Shown piece after piece: positions 31,452 through 41,218 of a DNA stretch of 44,855 nucleotides. The stretch is from Roridomyces roridus. Taxonomy: Eukaryota; Basidiomycota; Agaricomycetes; Agaricales; Mycenaceae. Location of the stretch: NCBI GenBank assembly GCA_029378245.1, contig JARKIF010000241.1:1-44855 (forward strand), in the 5' to 3' direction. The notes under the pieces are model-generated. The model was not told the DNA's origin and searched no databases. It worked only from the letters and a program-made list of their open reading frames with translations. Within the stretch, counting starts at the first letter, position 1. Every line of letters starts with the position of its first letter. The translations under genes and the position numbers were made by a program.

Positions 31452-33079
31452 ATGAGTGGTCAGTCCCTCTCATCCCGTGTCTTCCTTTCCTGAAGACTTC
31501 ACAGGTAATTCGAAGGCCTCCTTGGATCTGCGTGTTCCAGACGAGCTTTGGCTTGAGATATTTGGCACTCTGCGGCCGTTGGACGTCATCCCATTGCATA
31601 CCGTCTCGCGAAAACTTCATCGCATCTCCAGGTCGCTTCTTTTCCAACGCTTCCACTTTCATCTGTATGCCGTGTCGCACAACTCGCCGCCGGAACCTCG
31701 TTATCTGCTGCCCGACGAAGCGCAAGTCGAACGGACCACCGAGCGACTGCGATTCTGGGCCTCTCCAGATATCGCTCCGCTTGTCCGGCAGTGCACTGTG
31801 TTTCCATGGTCCAGTAACTCTGACGACATTGAATACACCCACTGCGAGGAAGGGGAAAGAATACTTGCCACGTTCTTCCAACTTTTGTCCCAATTCAAAA
31901 ATGTCCGATCCGTCACGTTCTTGGATGTCACGTTTTGCCACGCCTGGCTCTCATCACTCGCGGCTCTCCAGTCTCTGGAACAACTGCACGTGTCGGAGTG
32001 TTCGATAGACCCCAACTTGGACGTCAGCAGCGCATCCATTGTCATGAAACTCGCAACATTCCACTTTTATCATTCTGCCTTCTCAAGCATGCTCAACCCT
32101 ACCCACGGCGCCAACAAATGGTTGTCGCTCCTAGATGTTGAGACGCTCACTCATCTGTCCTTGGCTCCCGAGCGAGCCCCTTCGGCCCTCATCGGAAGTG
32201 CTGCACCTTTATCGTTCCCCAACGTGCATACGCTTCACCTCAGTGTTCAGGAATGGCACGAAGTTGTTCAACTTCGCCGATTCCCCAGTATCCGGTCTCT
32301 GGAAATCTGCGCGGGTCGCAGTGCTCCGGTGACCACCGGTATCAAACCTGTGGTCTTGTCGCAGCTTGAGCGCTATACTGGGCCCGCAGAGCTTCTGGCG
32401 CTCTTGGACCCAAAAACGTGCCCTCGTTATATCGATATCCGGAGCCTTAGTGGCTCTTCGTTCTTCGATATGGCGCGGAACTGGGGCCCCGCGCACCGGG
32501 TCACTGTTCTCGCGCTTGAGCTGGAACACCTCGAGGCTGGCATCTTGCCTTTGGTCCTCGACCGATGGACGAGCCTTGTGAAGCTTCACCTCAAGATCGA
32601 GCACCGGCAGTGGAGCACGCCGCCCGGCGTGACACCATACACAGAGCAGGTAGAAAACTTGACTCATACTTCATAACGGAATTCACTGTTTATCCTAGAC
32701 TCTGTTATTGGACCTGGGTAGTGCCTCGAATCCCGTCCGATTCCCCGACAGCCTAACCAGCCTGTTCATCACATGGTACTACGAACTCGAAGAGTCTCCT
32801 ATTCCGGTGGCGGATGTCATCTCCGCCGCACGCACTGCTGTGCCCTTATTCGTCGCCGCCAACCCCAATCTAAAGAATTTCCGCTTATATATGTCCCAGA
32901 TGAAGTACGCGTGGGGCAGGGCTGACGGAACGGACAGTGTCGTTGAATCCGATTGTACGGGCTCTGTTAAGTCTCAGTCTCTCGGACATGGATCACTGAT
33001 AAAATATCCAGCGGATTTGCAGCATTGTGTTTGGGACCACGAGATGTGGTACGCGATGAGGGAGTTGCACGATGAATAA
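31452..33079 (+). CDS. F-box protein F3, apparently intact
   Basis: The 7-nt exon ATGAGTG (31452-31458) is followed by a 46-bp intron, exon 31505-32649, exon 32699-32954 and a last exon 33012-33079. The product has 491 residues. The frame also stays open if the last intron is retained, which adds 19 residues. The F-box reads LDLRVPDELWLEIFGTLRPL then IPLHTVSRKLHRISRSLLF. The rest is a series of short leucine-rich strands (FFQLLSQFKNVRSVTFLDV, LSFPNVHTLHLSVQEWHEVV, LTSLFITWYYELEESPIPVA), a likely substrate-binding surface. It lies in the single-copy centre of the inverted duplication and is followed by F4 in tandem. Confidence 0.85.
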
Positions 33080-33283
33080 TGAAATTCAGAATCACTGTTT
33101 AATGTGTCGTCAGCTGGTATTTCCTTGTGAATTGATACATATTCGTTCGCAGCTGCTCAGTTCTTGGCGAACATGTCCCGACAACGCGCCGGTTGGCTTC
33201 TCCTGCTGGAGATGGCAGCAAGATGGCAGTTGGATGGCAGTTGGATGGCAGTGAATCGGATCATCCCACCAACCCAACGATAT

Positions 33284-33321
33284 CGCGTGATCTCGTCGCT
33301 TCTTGTTCCTGACCGTCATAC
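33284..33321 (+). promoter_or_regulatory. Conserved F-box family upstream box (F4 copy)
   Basis: GCGTGATCTCGTCGCTTCTT then GTTCCTGACCGTCATACCAG. It is preceded by CGGATCATCCCA. Confidence 0.68.
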
Positions 33322-33384
33322 CAGAACCGTCGAGTACGCCCCCGAGCCTCGCAGCACCGCACCCAACAGTCAAGGCCAACCACG

Positions 33385-34979
33385 ATGAGTAGCCAGGCCT
33401 CTCTCGTCCAGTGTCCCCCTTTTCTGAAGCCTTCACAGGCAATTTGAAGCCCTCTATGGATGTGCGCGTCCCAGACGAGCTCTGGCTCGAGATGTTCGTC
33501 GATCTGGCTCGGAGCGACCTCATATCACTACACGCCGTTTCGCGGACATTTCATTGCATCTCCAGGCCGCTGGTGTTCAATAGCTTCGACTTTCATCCAT
33601 ATGCGGTGTCGGTTTCCCAAATACGACAGCTACCGTCCAACTACACGCGAGTCGTGGAGGCCACAGCGCGGCTTCTATTCTGGGCTTCCAGAGATATAGC
33701 CCCCTTTGTGCAGCGGTGCACCGTGAGGCCATGGCATCGGCATACCTCTGATCAAAACGAGGACTACGCCCCCTGCAACGACCCAGAGAGGCTCCTTGAC
33801 ACATTCTTTAGTCTCTTACCCCGCTTCAAGAATCTCCGCTGGGCCACCTTCGCGTATGTCACTTTCCAAAGCCCCAGGGTCTCATTGCTCTTGTCTCTCC
33901 AGCACTTGGAAGACTTGTGTGTGGAGCAATGTTCAATGGCCGCGGGAGACCATTTGGACCCCAGTGTCGCCATTCATATTGCCAAGTTCCAATTCCTGTA
34001 CTCCGATCCGGGCCCCTTGATACCTACCTGTGGCGCCAACAGATGGCTTCCGCTCCTGGAGGCGGAGAAGCTCAATCATCTAACCTTGTCCTTCGACAAC
34101 GGCGCCTTGGCCGCTCTCCAAACCGCGGGCCCCATATCTTTCCCCAATGTCCACACGCTACACATTCGCGTCATTGAATGGCAGGTCATCGTCTACCTTC
34201 CCAATTTCCCCAACGTTCGCTCTCTGTACATCGAGAGCTATAGCGATCACCCCATACCAGCCGGGGTTGAGCGCATCGTCTTGACGCAGCTTGAGCGTTA
34301 CACTGGACCTGTACGACTGCTTGTGCTTTTTGACCCAGAAACAAGCCCGAAATTGCTCAGGATATTGGGTTGCACCGACTCCTTGTTCTTGGACACGGCG
34401 CGAAACTGGGTCAACTCGCATCGGGTCACGGTCCTCGCGCTTACGTTGGAGTGTCTTGAACCGGGCACGCTGCGCGTGTTGCTTGAATACTGGACCGGAC
34501 TGGTCAAATTCCGCCTCGCGATCCAGGCTGGGCCGGGGTCGTACGGTGAAATGGAGCGGGTATGTACTTCAGCTGAAGTTACTTACATGGAAACTTTCCG
34601 GCGCGACTGATCTCTGATTTAGAATCTTTTGACGGAACTGGCTATGCTCCAGGTGCCGCAGAGTCTCACCCACCTGTTCATCACCTCCCCCGTTCATATG
34701 CCGGAGTCTGAAGCAGAGAAGACAGAGATCATCTCTATCGCACGTACCGCTGTGTCGTCCTTGCTCCTCGGACGTACCAATTTGGGCCACCTTTTGATTC
34801 TTACGTTCCAGAGGGAATATCAGTGGCTCAGATTCGATGGAACAGAGGGCGTCGTTGAATCTATTTGTCAATGTCCGTGACTATTCCTGCCAACCGATGG
34901 GTTTTCTGATGGCATTTTAGCGGGTGAAGATGGCTGGTTGCGGGGGATTGGGCGGATGGATGCCGCAATGGCGGATTGA
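33385..34979 (+). CDS. F-box protein F4, apparently intact
   Basis: Best model: ATGA (33385-33388), a 50-bp intron starting GTAGCC, exon 33439-34559, exon 34623-34866 and exon 34921-34979, giving 475 residues. A simpler start at Met 33454 within SMDVRVPDELWLEMFVDLAR is possible. The F-box is followed by the same leucine-rich layout as F3 (FFSLLPRFKNLRWATFAYV, ISFPNVHTLHIRVIEWQVIV, QSLTHLFITSPVHMPESEAE). The final exon ending GRMDAAMAD matches the position of the F3 final exon. Here the usual ATGAGTG is replaced by ATGAGTA, so the donor has shifted by three bases. Confidence 0.82.
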
Positions 34980-36056
34980 CGGCGGACACAGACGCAGAAT
35001 GAGAAGGTTGGTCAAATTACAAAGGTTGCTTGAGTGCATCCGGGAGTTGGGACAACCGGAGAACCGAAAAACCGAAAAACCGGGATTTTGGTGATGGCGG
35101 TGTTTTGCCGTTCGGCACAAACACATCAGATCACTGACTCCTGACTCACTCGACGCGCCCGACCTCTGTCTTCTGCCAGGCGCACGCGGCGCCTGTCGTC
35201 ATCGTTGCACCTTGAAAACGGTCGGAGGTCGGATGGCATCATCATCAAGGCGGCAATATTTCAAGACCCGCAAGCCCACAACAGCCATTGGAAGACTGGT
35301 GGAACCATTGCAGGGTTGAGGGAGGAGCTCGGGAGGATAGAGACAGTCATGGCGAGGCTCACCCGCACTCGTGAGTGGCTCAATATCCTTCGCCCAAGCA
35401 CACCCACTCTACATCCAGGGTCCTCAACCTTTCGCGCGTCACATCCCAAACCTCCACGCCCCACAAGGCCTCCTTCACTTCCACTTCACCTCCCTGACTC
35501 TAGTCTCTGATTGACGTGGTGGGCCACTGGTGGCTGGCCCCGCCGTCGCGCTCTTCAAGGACACATCTGCCGCTTGCCCTCCTCAATGCTCATCCCGCCC
35601 TATCTGCTCCTCTTGGGTCCGCCCAGCCCTGCCGAGCCCCGCCCCCGCTTTGTCACCTCCAGTCGGCGTCCTCGATCTGCAGCTCCCGCCGTTCGGCTGC
35701 TTCACCCCTCTCACAGTAGATAATGTTGGCCGTGATGGCAGCCGCAGCGGCAGATCACTGCAGCACAGCCATCCGATCACCGGTTCCGCGGTTGTTCCAA
35801 CTCCCGAATTTTGTGGGTTGCTTGTGTGGGAGTTGACCCAATATGGTCTTAATTTTACTTCTTCCCATGCGTCGGCCCACGAGAATCAGACTTATCGTGA
35901 ACACTCATATCGCTTGCTCGATCCAGCCTGTCAGTGCGTTCGGGTCTCATAATCTCATCAAGAAAACGCAGAGAGTCCTGTGTGACTTGTCAATGCGTTC
36001 TTGCCGGGCGTCCTGTCTTGAGTCTCACTTGCATCCACAGCCCATTCGAAGGTCTT
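34980..36056. other. Intergenic, no recognised gene
   Basis: There is a short A-rich direct repeat (AACCGAAAA units, about 35058-35080). Open frames at 35205-35950 are Pro/Ser-rich and resemble nothing I recognise. Confidence 0.4.
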
Positions 36057-36264
36057 AGGTCTCCTTGGTTCTGCGTGTGGCAAACGAGCTGTGGCTCGAC
36101 ATCTTCCTATATATCTACCTCTGGAGGACGTCTCTGCACTGCACATCATCTCGGACATTCTATCGCATCGCTTGGCCCCTTCGCTTCACAACCTTCTTCA
36201 CCCGTACGCACTGGAACGCAATTCGCACTCCTCAAAATCAAACGAGCGCTACGCAGGCGCAGCG
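36057..36264 (+). pseudogene. F-box fragment F5
   Basis: SLVLRVANELWLDIFLYIYL corresponds to the F-box start. A one-base deletion shifts the following part, FYRIAWPLRFTTFF. It is cut at 36264 where the inverted arm begins, so the duplication endpoint fell inside this copy. There is no start codon or leucine-rich region. Confidence 0.75.
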
Positions 36265-36506
36265 TAAAGTAGACATCTCTACTGCTGTACGCAAGGCAGT
36301 GTATAAGCATCCGAAGTCGAGAAGGGGTGTCCGTATCGGTGTGGGATCGACAATCCTCAGAGTCTTCGTGGGGCCAGAGGTGATAGACATTCAGAAGAGA
36401 TAACAATACTTGGTCGAGGCTCAATGAAAATTAAAGGCTACAGAGACATGACAGGATCCGTGAGCACAACAAATACAGCAAAAGGACAGCACAATTCTCA
36501 GCTCTT

Positions 36507-37333
36507 TCATCCATCCGACAATTCCTTGATGATTTCTCTCATCTCTGCGAACAACGATCAGTGAAAGGTGGCGCAGAGAGAGGGATACATGACGCACCAC
36601 GACACGCTTCCTTCATACGCCCCATCCCGGTATACATCGGTGACTCGTTCTCTTTGCGCATCTGCTGCCGCGCAGTGCTTTGACGTTTCGCGATTTGCTG
36701 GTGGAGGGCATGAAAATCATTGGTTGGATGAGGAAGGATCGACGCACCGAGAGCTTCTTCTCCTCCGTCGTGATTTCCGTCCAGATCGCACGAATCGAGT
36801 CCTCTGCTTCGGCATAGTCGAGAATGAACTTGGCATAGAGCTCCTCGCTGTACCGCCTCAGTCGAAGACAAAAGAATGTTCAGCGGGACTCACGCGCCAG
36901 TAACTGTCTTCTGCGTTTCTTCCGACGTGCTGGATATCTGTGAAAGTTGTGGCCGTCGACAGCGAGGAGAAGGAGGGCAGTAACGCGTACCTCGCCCGTC
37001 AACTTGTGCCGTGCAGCGACCAAAAACTTCTTCTCTTTCTCCTGGCGTTTCTTCTCCTTGGAAGCTGGAAATCGTGTCGGATGTCTTCGTACCAACAAGG
37101 AGATAATGAGACACGTACCCATCATCTGCTGCGCGACTGCAAGTTGAAATCTGCCGTACAAAACAGTCAGGCTCAACGACGCGTCGAGGACATAAGTGAG
37201 GCACGCACGCCTGGTCATCGCTGCCCGTGGACTGCTGGGACGCGAGAAAGTCAAAGTCGTCGGTGGTGGGGGCGGATATTGACGCGTTCTTGCGGAGTTT
37301 GGCAGTTTGAGGCTGGGCGCGGCGTTGGGCCAT
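36507..37333 (-). CDS. 170-aa coiled-coil-like protein (right copy)
   Basis: It has the same seven-exon structure as the gene at 27409, with all splice sites preserved and a stop at 36507. The residues that differ lie in AQQMMASKEKK, STSEETQK and EELYAKFILDYAE. Silent differences are more numerous (for example in DSIRAIW). It is divergent from F6, with 165 bp between start codons, as in the left arm. Confidence 0.75.
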
Positions 37334-37398
37334 GGTGGAAGAGGAAGAGACGGCAGCTTGATCGGATCATCTCGCGTCTCATTGTGATCAATATCTGG

Positions 37399-37438
37399 TG
37401 ATCCCGTTGCTTCTTGTTCCTGACCTTCATCTCGAAAC
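37399..37438 (+). promoter_or_regulatory. Conserved F-box family upstream box (F6 copy)
   Basis: GTGATCCCGTTGCTTCTTGT then TCCTGACCTTCATCTCGAAA, ending about 60 bp before the start codon. Confidence 0.65.
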
Positions 37439-37498
37439 CTTCGATTGCGCCTTCGACCCTTATACTCGCCTTGAGCACACAGACACGACAAGCCACTA

Positions 37499-38458
37499 AT
37501 GAGTGGTCAATCTCCTCCTGTTGGGTCTTCTCTTTCCCTGACCTGAGCGTTCGCAGGCAATTTGAAGGCCTCAGTGGATCTGCGCGTCCCGGACGAGCTC
37601 TGGCTGGAAATCTTCATATATCTAGCTCGGGAGGACCTTTTCCCACTGCATGCTGTCTCGCCGACTATCCATCGCATCGCTCGGCCCCTTCTCTTCGCCA
37701 CCTTCACCTTTCATCCATATGCGATGGCCCACCGCCCATCCAGCACATATCGCTATCTACTGCCGAACGAAACAAAAATCAACCGCGCGCTACGCCGTTT
37801 GCGATTCTGGGCATCGGACGAGATCGCTCCCCTTGTCCAGAGGTGCGCCGTCAGCCCGTGTCGTCGTTCCGAGAATGCCGAGTACACCCCGTGCCGAGAC
37901 GGTAGAATGATCCTCCTCACTTTCTTCCAACTATGGCACCGATTCAAAAACATACACACACTTTCATTCCTCCGAGTCGCATTTGACGAAACTCACCTCG
38001 CCATGCTCGCTTCTCTCCAGCCCCTGAGAGAGTTGGCAGTGGATGGATGTTGGATTCCCTTGGTCGTGGCCCCATTGAACTTCAAGGTCTCCAGATTCAA
38101 ACTTCGAATTGATAATTACCTTGCTTCGGAGGACTGTCATCAGTGGCTCCGGATGCTTGACCGCCAAACTCTCTCCCAACTAATGCTGGGTGACGACGTG
38201 GAAGCCTCCGCGGGAGCCCTGATCACCATACCTTTCACCTTCCCCAACATCCACACGCTGAGCATCAGCGCCAGGAGACTTGAAGAGCCGGGGCTAAACT
38301 CCGTGTGGAGTCCCGAAGCCTTCCGATTCCCAAGGAGATTGCGCCGCCGTGGCCAAGCTGCCAAACACATACACACGTTTCGCGCCGGACGATCGTCTGG
38401 GAATAGTGTATGTATCTTCAAGAATACTCTAGCCTCGCGGCGACCAGGCGTTTCTTGA
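37499..38458 (+). pseudogene. Chimeric, truncated F-box gene F6
   Basis: The micro-exon ATGAGTG (37499-37505), a 51-bp intron and exon 37557-38458 give an open frame of 302 residues. The first about 240 residues follow the F-box family (ASVDLRVPDELWLEIFIYLA, LRFWASDEIAPLVQRCAV, LSISARRLEEP). At 38288 homology stops abruptly. The frame then enters the inverted copy of 22803-22973 and ends with FRAGRSSGNSVCIFKNTLAS, RRPGVS. The C-terminal half of the leucine-rich region is lost. The chimera could be expressed because promoter, start and F-box are intact, but the tail is not derived from any recognisable protein. Confidence 0.75.
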
Positions 38459-38565
38459 TGTTCGAGGTTGCATAGGAATGCTTACTTTTGGTCAGCGTTT
38501 TTCATGGATGATTTGGAAAGGGATTTGGGTCGTGTCTTCAGGGCGACGGGGGCGGCGAAAAAAAA

Positions 38566-39180
38566 ATGTGCTTATGTGCCTTCTTCTCATTTGAATGATC
38601 AGAGCGTTGAGTTAGCAAATCAGAAGTGTTTTGCCATAAGTTCATTCTGAACCTACGGACTAAGTATTACAAAAAGCTCCTGAACTCTGCAATTTGCGCC
38701 ATCGCGGCTTCAATCTCATTCCGCCACGAATTCTTGGCGGTCTCGCAAAAAAAAATGTGCTTATGTGCCTTCTTCTCATTTGAATGATTAGAGCGTTGAG
38801 TTAGCAAATCAGAAGTGTTTTGCCATAAGTTCATTCTGAACCTACGGACTAAGTATTACAAAAAGCTCCTGAACTCTGCAATTTGCGCCATCGCGTCTTC
38901 AATCTCATTCCGCCACGAATTCTTGGCGGTCTCGCAGCAAATTGGTAGCTTGATCTCGCGAATTCTTGGCGGTCTCGCAAAAAAAAATGTGCTTATGTGC
39001 CTTCTTCTCATTTGAATGATTAGAGCGTTGAGTTAGCAAATCAGAAGTGTTTTGCCATAAGTTCATTCTGAACCTACGGACTAAGTATTACAAAAAGCTC
39101 CTGAACTCTGCAATTTGCGCCATCGCGTCTTCAATCTCATTCCGCCACGAATTCTTGGCGGTCTCGCAGCAAATTGGTAG
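38566..39180. repeat. Triplicated BTB 3' end with A-tract junctions
   Basis: Copies begin at about 38566, 38755 and 38987 (spacings 189 and 232 bp). Each opens with a run of 8-10 A followed by TGTGCTTATGTGCCTTCTTC and ends at TTCTTGGCGGTCTCGC. The third copy continues into the functional BTB gene. The left arm has one copy. Confidence 0.85.
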
Positions 39181-40009
39181 CTTGATCTCGCGGTTTGGCG
39201 CAAATACAACGTCGAGCCTCCTGAGAGAATTCAATGAATGACCAAAGTGCTGCGCAATAGCGGGCCGCTCGGCTTTCCATGTGCGGCATTGCGTGCTTTG
39301 CTGATGGTTATAGTGGGAGCGTTGTCGGACGGAGATGGCGTCGTTGAGGATGGTGTTCCAAGCGTCGATGTATTTGACCTGTTAGCACATAAGCGGCACA
39401 TAAGCGTCCGGAGCGTGGTCTGTATGGCGACGCACCCAAGGCAGGATCAAATTATCCGGTAGGGCTGCTACCACTCCTGAAAGCGGGACATCAAACGTGA
39501 ATGGTGCAGCCTCATAGACGAGATGTGGATAGTCGTGTCGAGAAGCATACGCCAGGATCTCCGGGGCGTGATTGGGAAGGACATCTCTACGCCGTATTCG
39601 GGCTCAGTTTATTCATCGGCCAATCGTAAAGACGGACCTCATGCGGATTTTGCATATATTCATGGCGGAAAATACTTGATACTTCTCCGCAGCCTCGGCG
39701 AGCGCAGCCAGAGCTTCAAAGGCAATGTCCTCCAGTCCCGGGTGCCGGCGCGGGTAGATGAATTGGAACAGCAGCTCGAGCGTCGAAGAGGATTCGGATA
39801 GCGGTATAATTTCGCCGGTGTTTGCGAATTCTGCCGGAGGGAAGCCCTCAGTGTTGGTCTCGAGATTGGCGCGATGGATGCCAAAGAGGATGTCATCGCA
39901 TGACTGGAAGACCACATCCGCGTCAGACGGGTTGACTGAAAGTGATTTATAATGGGAGTAGAGGTGGACAGAGGGATTTGAGCCTACAGAGTGCGCAATA
40001 TCGAGACAT
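39088..40009 (-). CDS. BTB/POZ-domain protein (right copy)
   Basis: Exons 40009-39988, 39935-39638, 39586-39436 and 39378-39088 give 253 residues, exactly the length and structure of the left copy. The BTB domain NPSDADVVFQSCDDILFGIH and the LLFQFIYPRRHPGL segment are unchanged. A few replacements occur, such as YGA to YEA near the middle. The 3' end has been copied twice more downstream as non-functional fragments. Both copies therefore look usable. Confidence 0.85.
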
Positions 40010-40096
40010 GATGATGACGGTTTTGGACAGCCTGCGGATTGGTGGCAGTGCTCGGGTGTAATTTCCCTTTTCGGAAATTTGCACCTCTCCCCCGAA

Positions 40097-40394
40097 GTCT
40101 CCCGCATCTGTCGAGTACTAAGTAGTGCGGCGTCATTAGACCGAAGGTGCCATTCTAAAGTCGTACCCGGCGAATCGTTGAACCCGACGCAGCCGGACCT
40201 GCAGCCCTACAGACCGCAACGCGCGGATGGGTAGGAGCCTGTCAAGTCTCCCGCATCTGTCGAGTACTAAGTAGTGCGGCGTCACTAGACCGAAGGTGTC
40301 ATTCTGATCGGTACCTGACGAATCGTTGAGCCCGACGCAGCCGGACTTGCGGCCCTACCGACCGCCGCTTTCCCCAATCGCTCCCTCAGTTTTG
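40097..40394. repeat. 149-bp tandem duplication in a divergent promoter
   Basis: AGTCTCCCGCATCTGTCGAG followed by TACTAAGTAGTGCGGCGTCA occurs at about 40096 and 40246. The units share most of their length (through CGACGCAGCCGGAC). The left arm holds one unit. Confidence 0.8.
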
Positions 40395-40579
40395 ACTCCT
40401 GGCGTGTCCAAGGCCGTTTCCGCTGCGAATTTCAGCTGCCGTATGGCCTGTTATTCCGGCACGGTAGGTTTCATGTTGGCTTGCTGCTCTCCGATTCTTC
40501 CCGGACATACATTTACTCGGAGAGTCGGACCATGGATAAGAATCACACTTCTCTTCTTCTTCTTGTCACCACCTTCGCC

Positions 40580-40891
40580 ATGCGCCCAGCGACAACTCTT
40601 CGTCTCCCGCTGGCTCCGATGCTTCGGTCGTCTTTGCGAGCACGGCCCACTTTCATTCGACCTGCTCTCTCCTCGTCGATGTCCACAGCCACGGGCCCTA
40701 ACCGGCAGCCGTATTTTCGGAGACTCGACCACAAGATCGCGGAGACATTCGGAATCGGAAGAAACATGCGGATTACGCTCTATGTCATACTCGGGATTAC
40801 CACCACCGTCGAGACGTGGTTCTATTACTTCTGGGTGCGACAGTGGTGGCTCCGTCGGACAGGACAGAAGAGCGATCCGAGCGAGGTTTAG
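40580..40891 (+). CDS. Small, probably mitochondrial, membrane protein (right copy)
   Basis: 103 residues starting MRPATTLRLPLAPMLRSSLR. The region from FRRLDHKIAETFGIGRNMRI to QKSDPSEV is identical to the left copy except at the IASTVE/ITTTVE site. The Ser/Thr-rich end of the presequence differs and is one residue shorter. The duplicated promoter segment lies just upstream. Confidence 0.7.
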   Translation: MRPATTLRLPLAPMLRSSLRARPTFIRPALSSSMSTATGPNRQPYFRRLDHKIAETFGIGRNMRITLYVILGITTTVETWFYYFWVRQWWLRRTGQKSDPSEV

Positions 40892-41218
40892 ATGAAACTG
40901 GTTAGTGTTTCTTTCAGAGGCGACCTCGATGTTACTCACGAAAGCCCTTCAGGACTGGCAGAGGCCCCGGAGGGAACAGAACGAGATTTGATCTGGATTC
41001 TGCACATACTGTAATGGCAAATAATAACTCCCCTACTTATTCATTGCTAATTGCCTCGGAGGCGAGCTTGGGTAAAGAAGGGCAGTGCTTCTAGGTTCTC
41101 AGGTAAGTCGGACGAGAAGGGTGGCGTGGACAAGTGCGTCTGTACAACTCCCGTGTTACCTATTTAAGGCCGCTCATCCAAGGCTCATCTGTCCACGACG
41201 ATTCCCTCCCTTCCCGTG
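40892..41218. other. P450 promoter, right arm
   Basis: TATTTAA at 41161-41167 is conserved with the left arm. Nothing else was recognised. Confidence 0.4.

Larger units (their letters stand above)
36265..38288 (-). repeat. Inverted segmental duplication, right arm, part A
   Basis: Reverse complement of 26453-28480. The outer edge lies in F5 and the inner edge is fused directly to part B at 38288. Confidence 0.88.

Noticed and set aside
35205..35950. Overlapping plus-strand ORFs between F4 and F5
   Set aside because: Pro/Ser-rich frames with no conserved motif, splice pattern or duplicate for support.
38566..39180. CRISPR-like or satellite array
   Set aside because: Units are long, few and derived from the BTB gene end. 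There is no spacer pattern, and the genome is eukaryotic.
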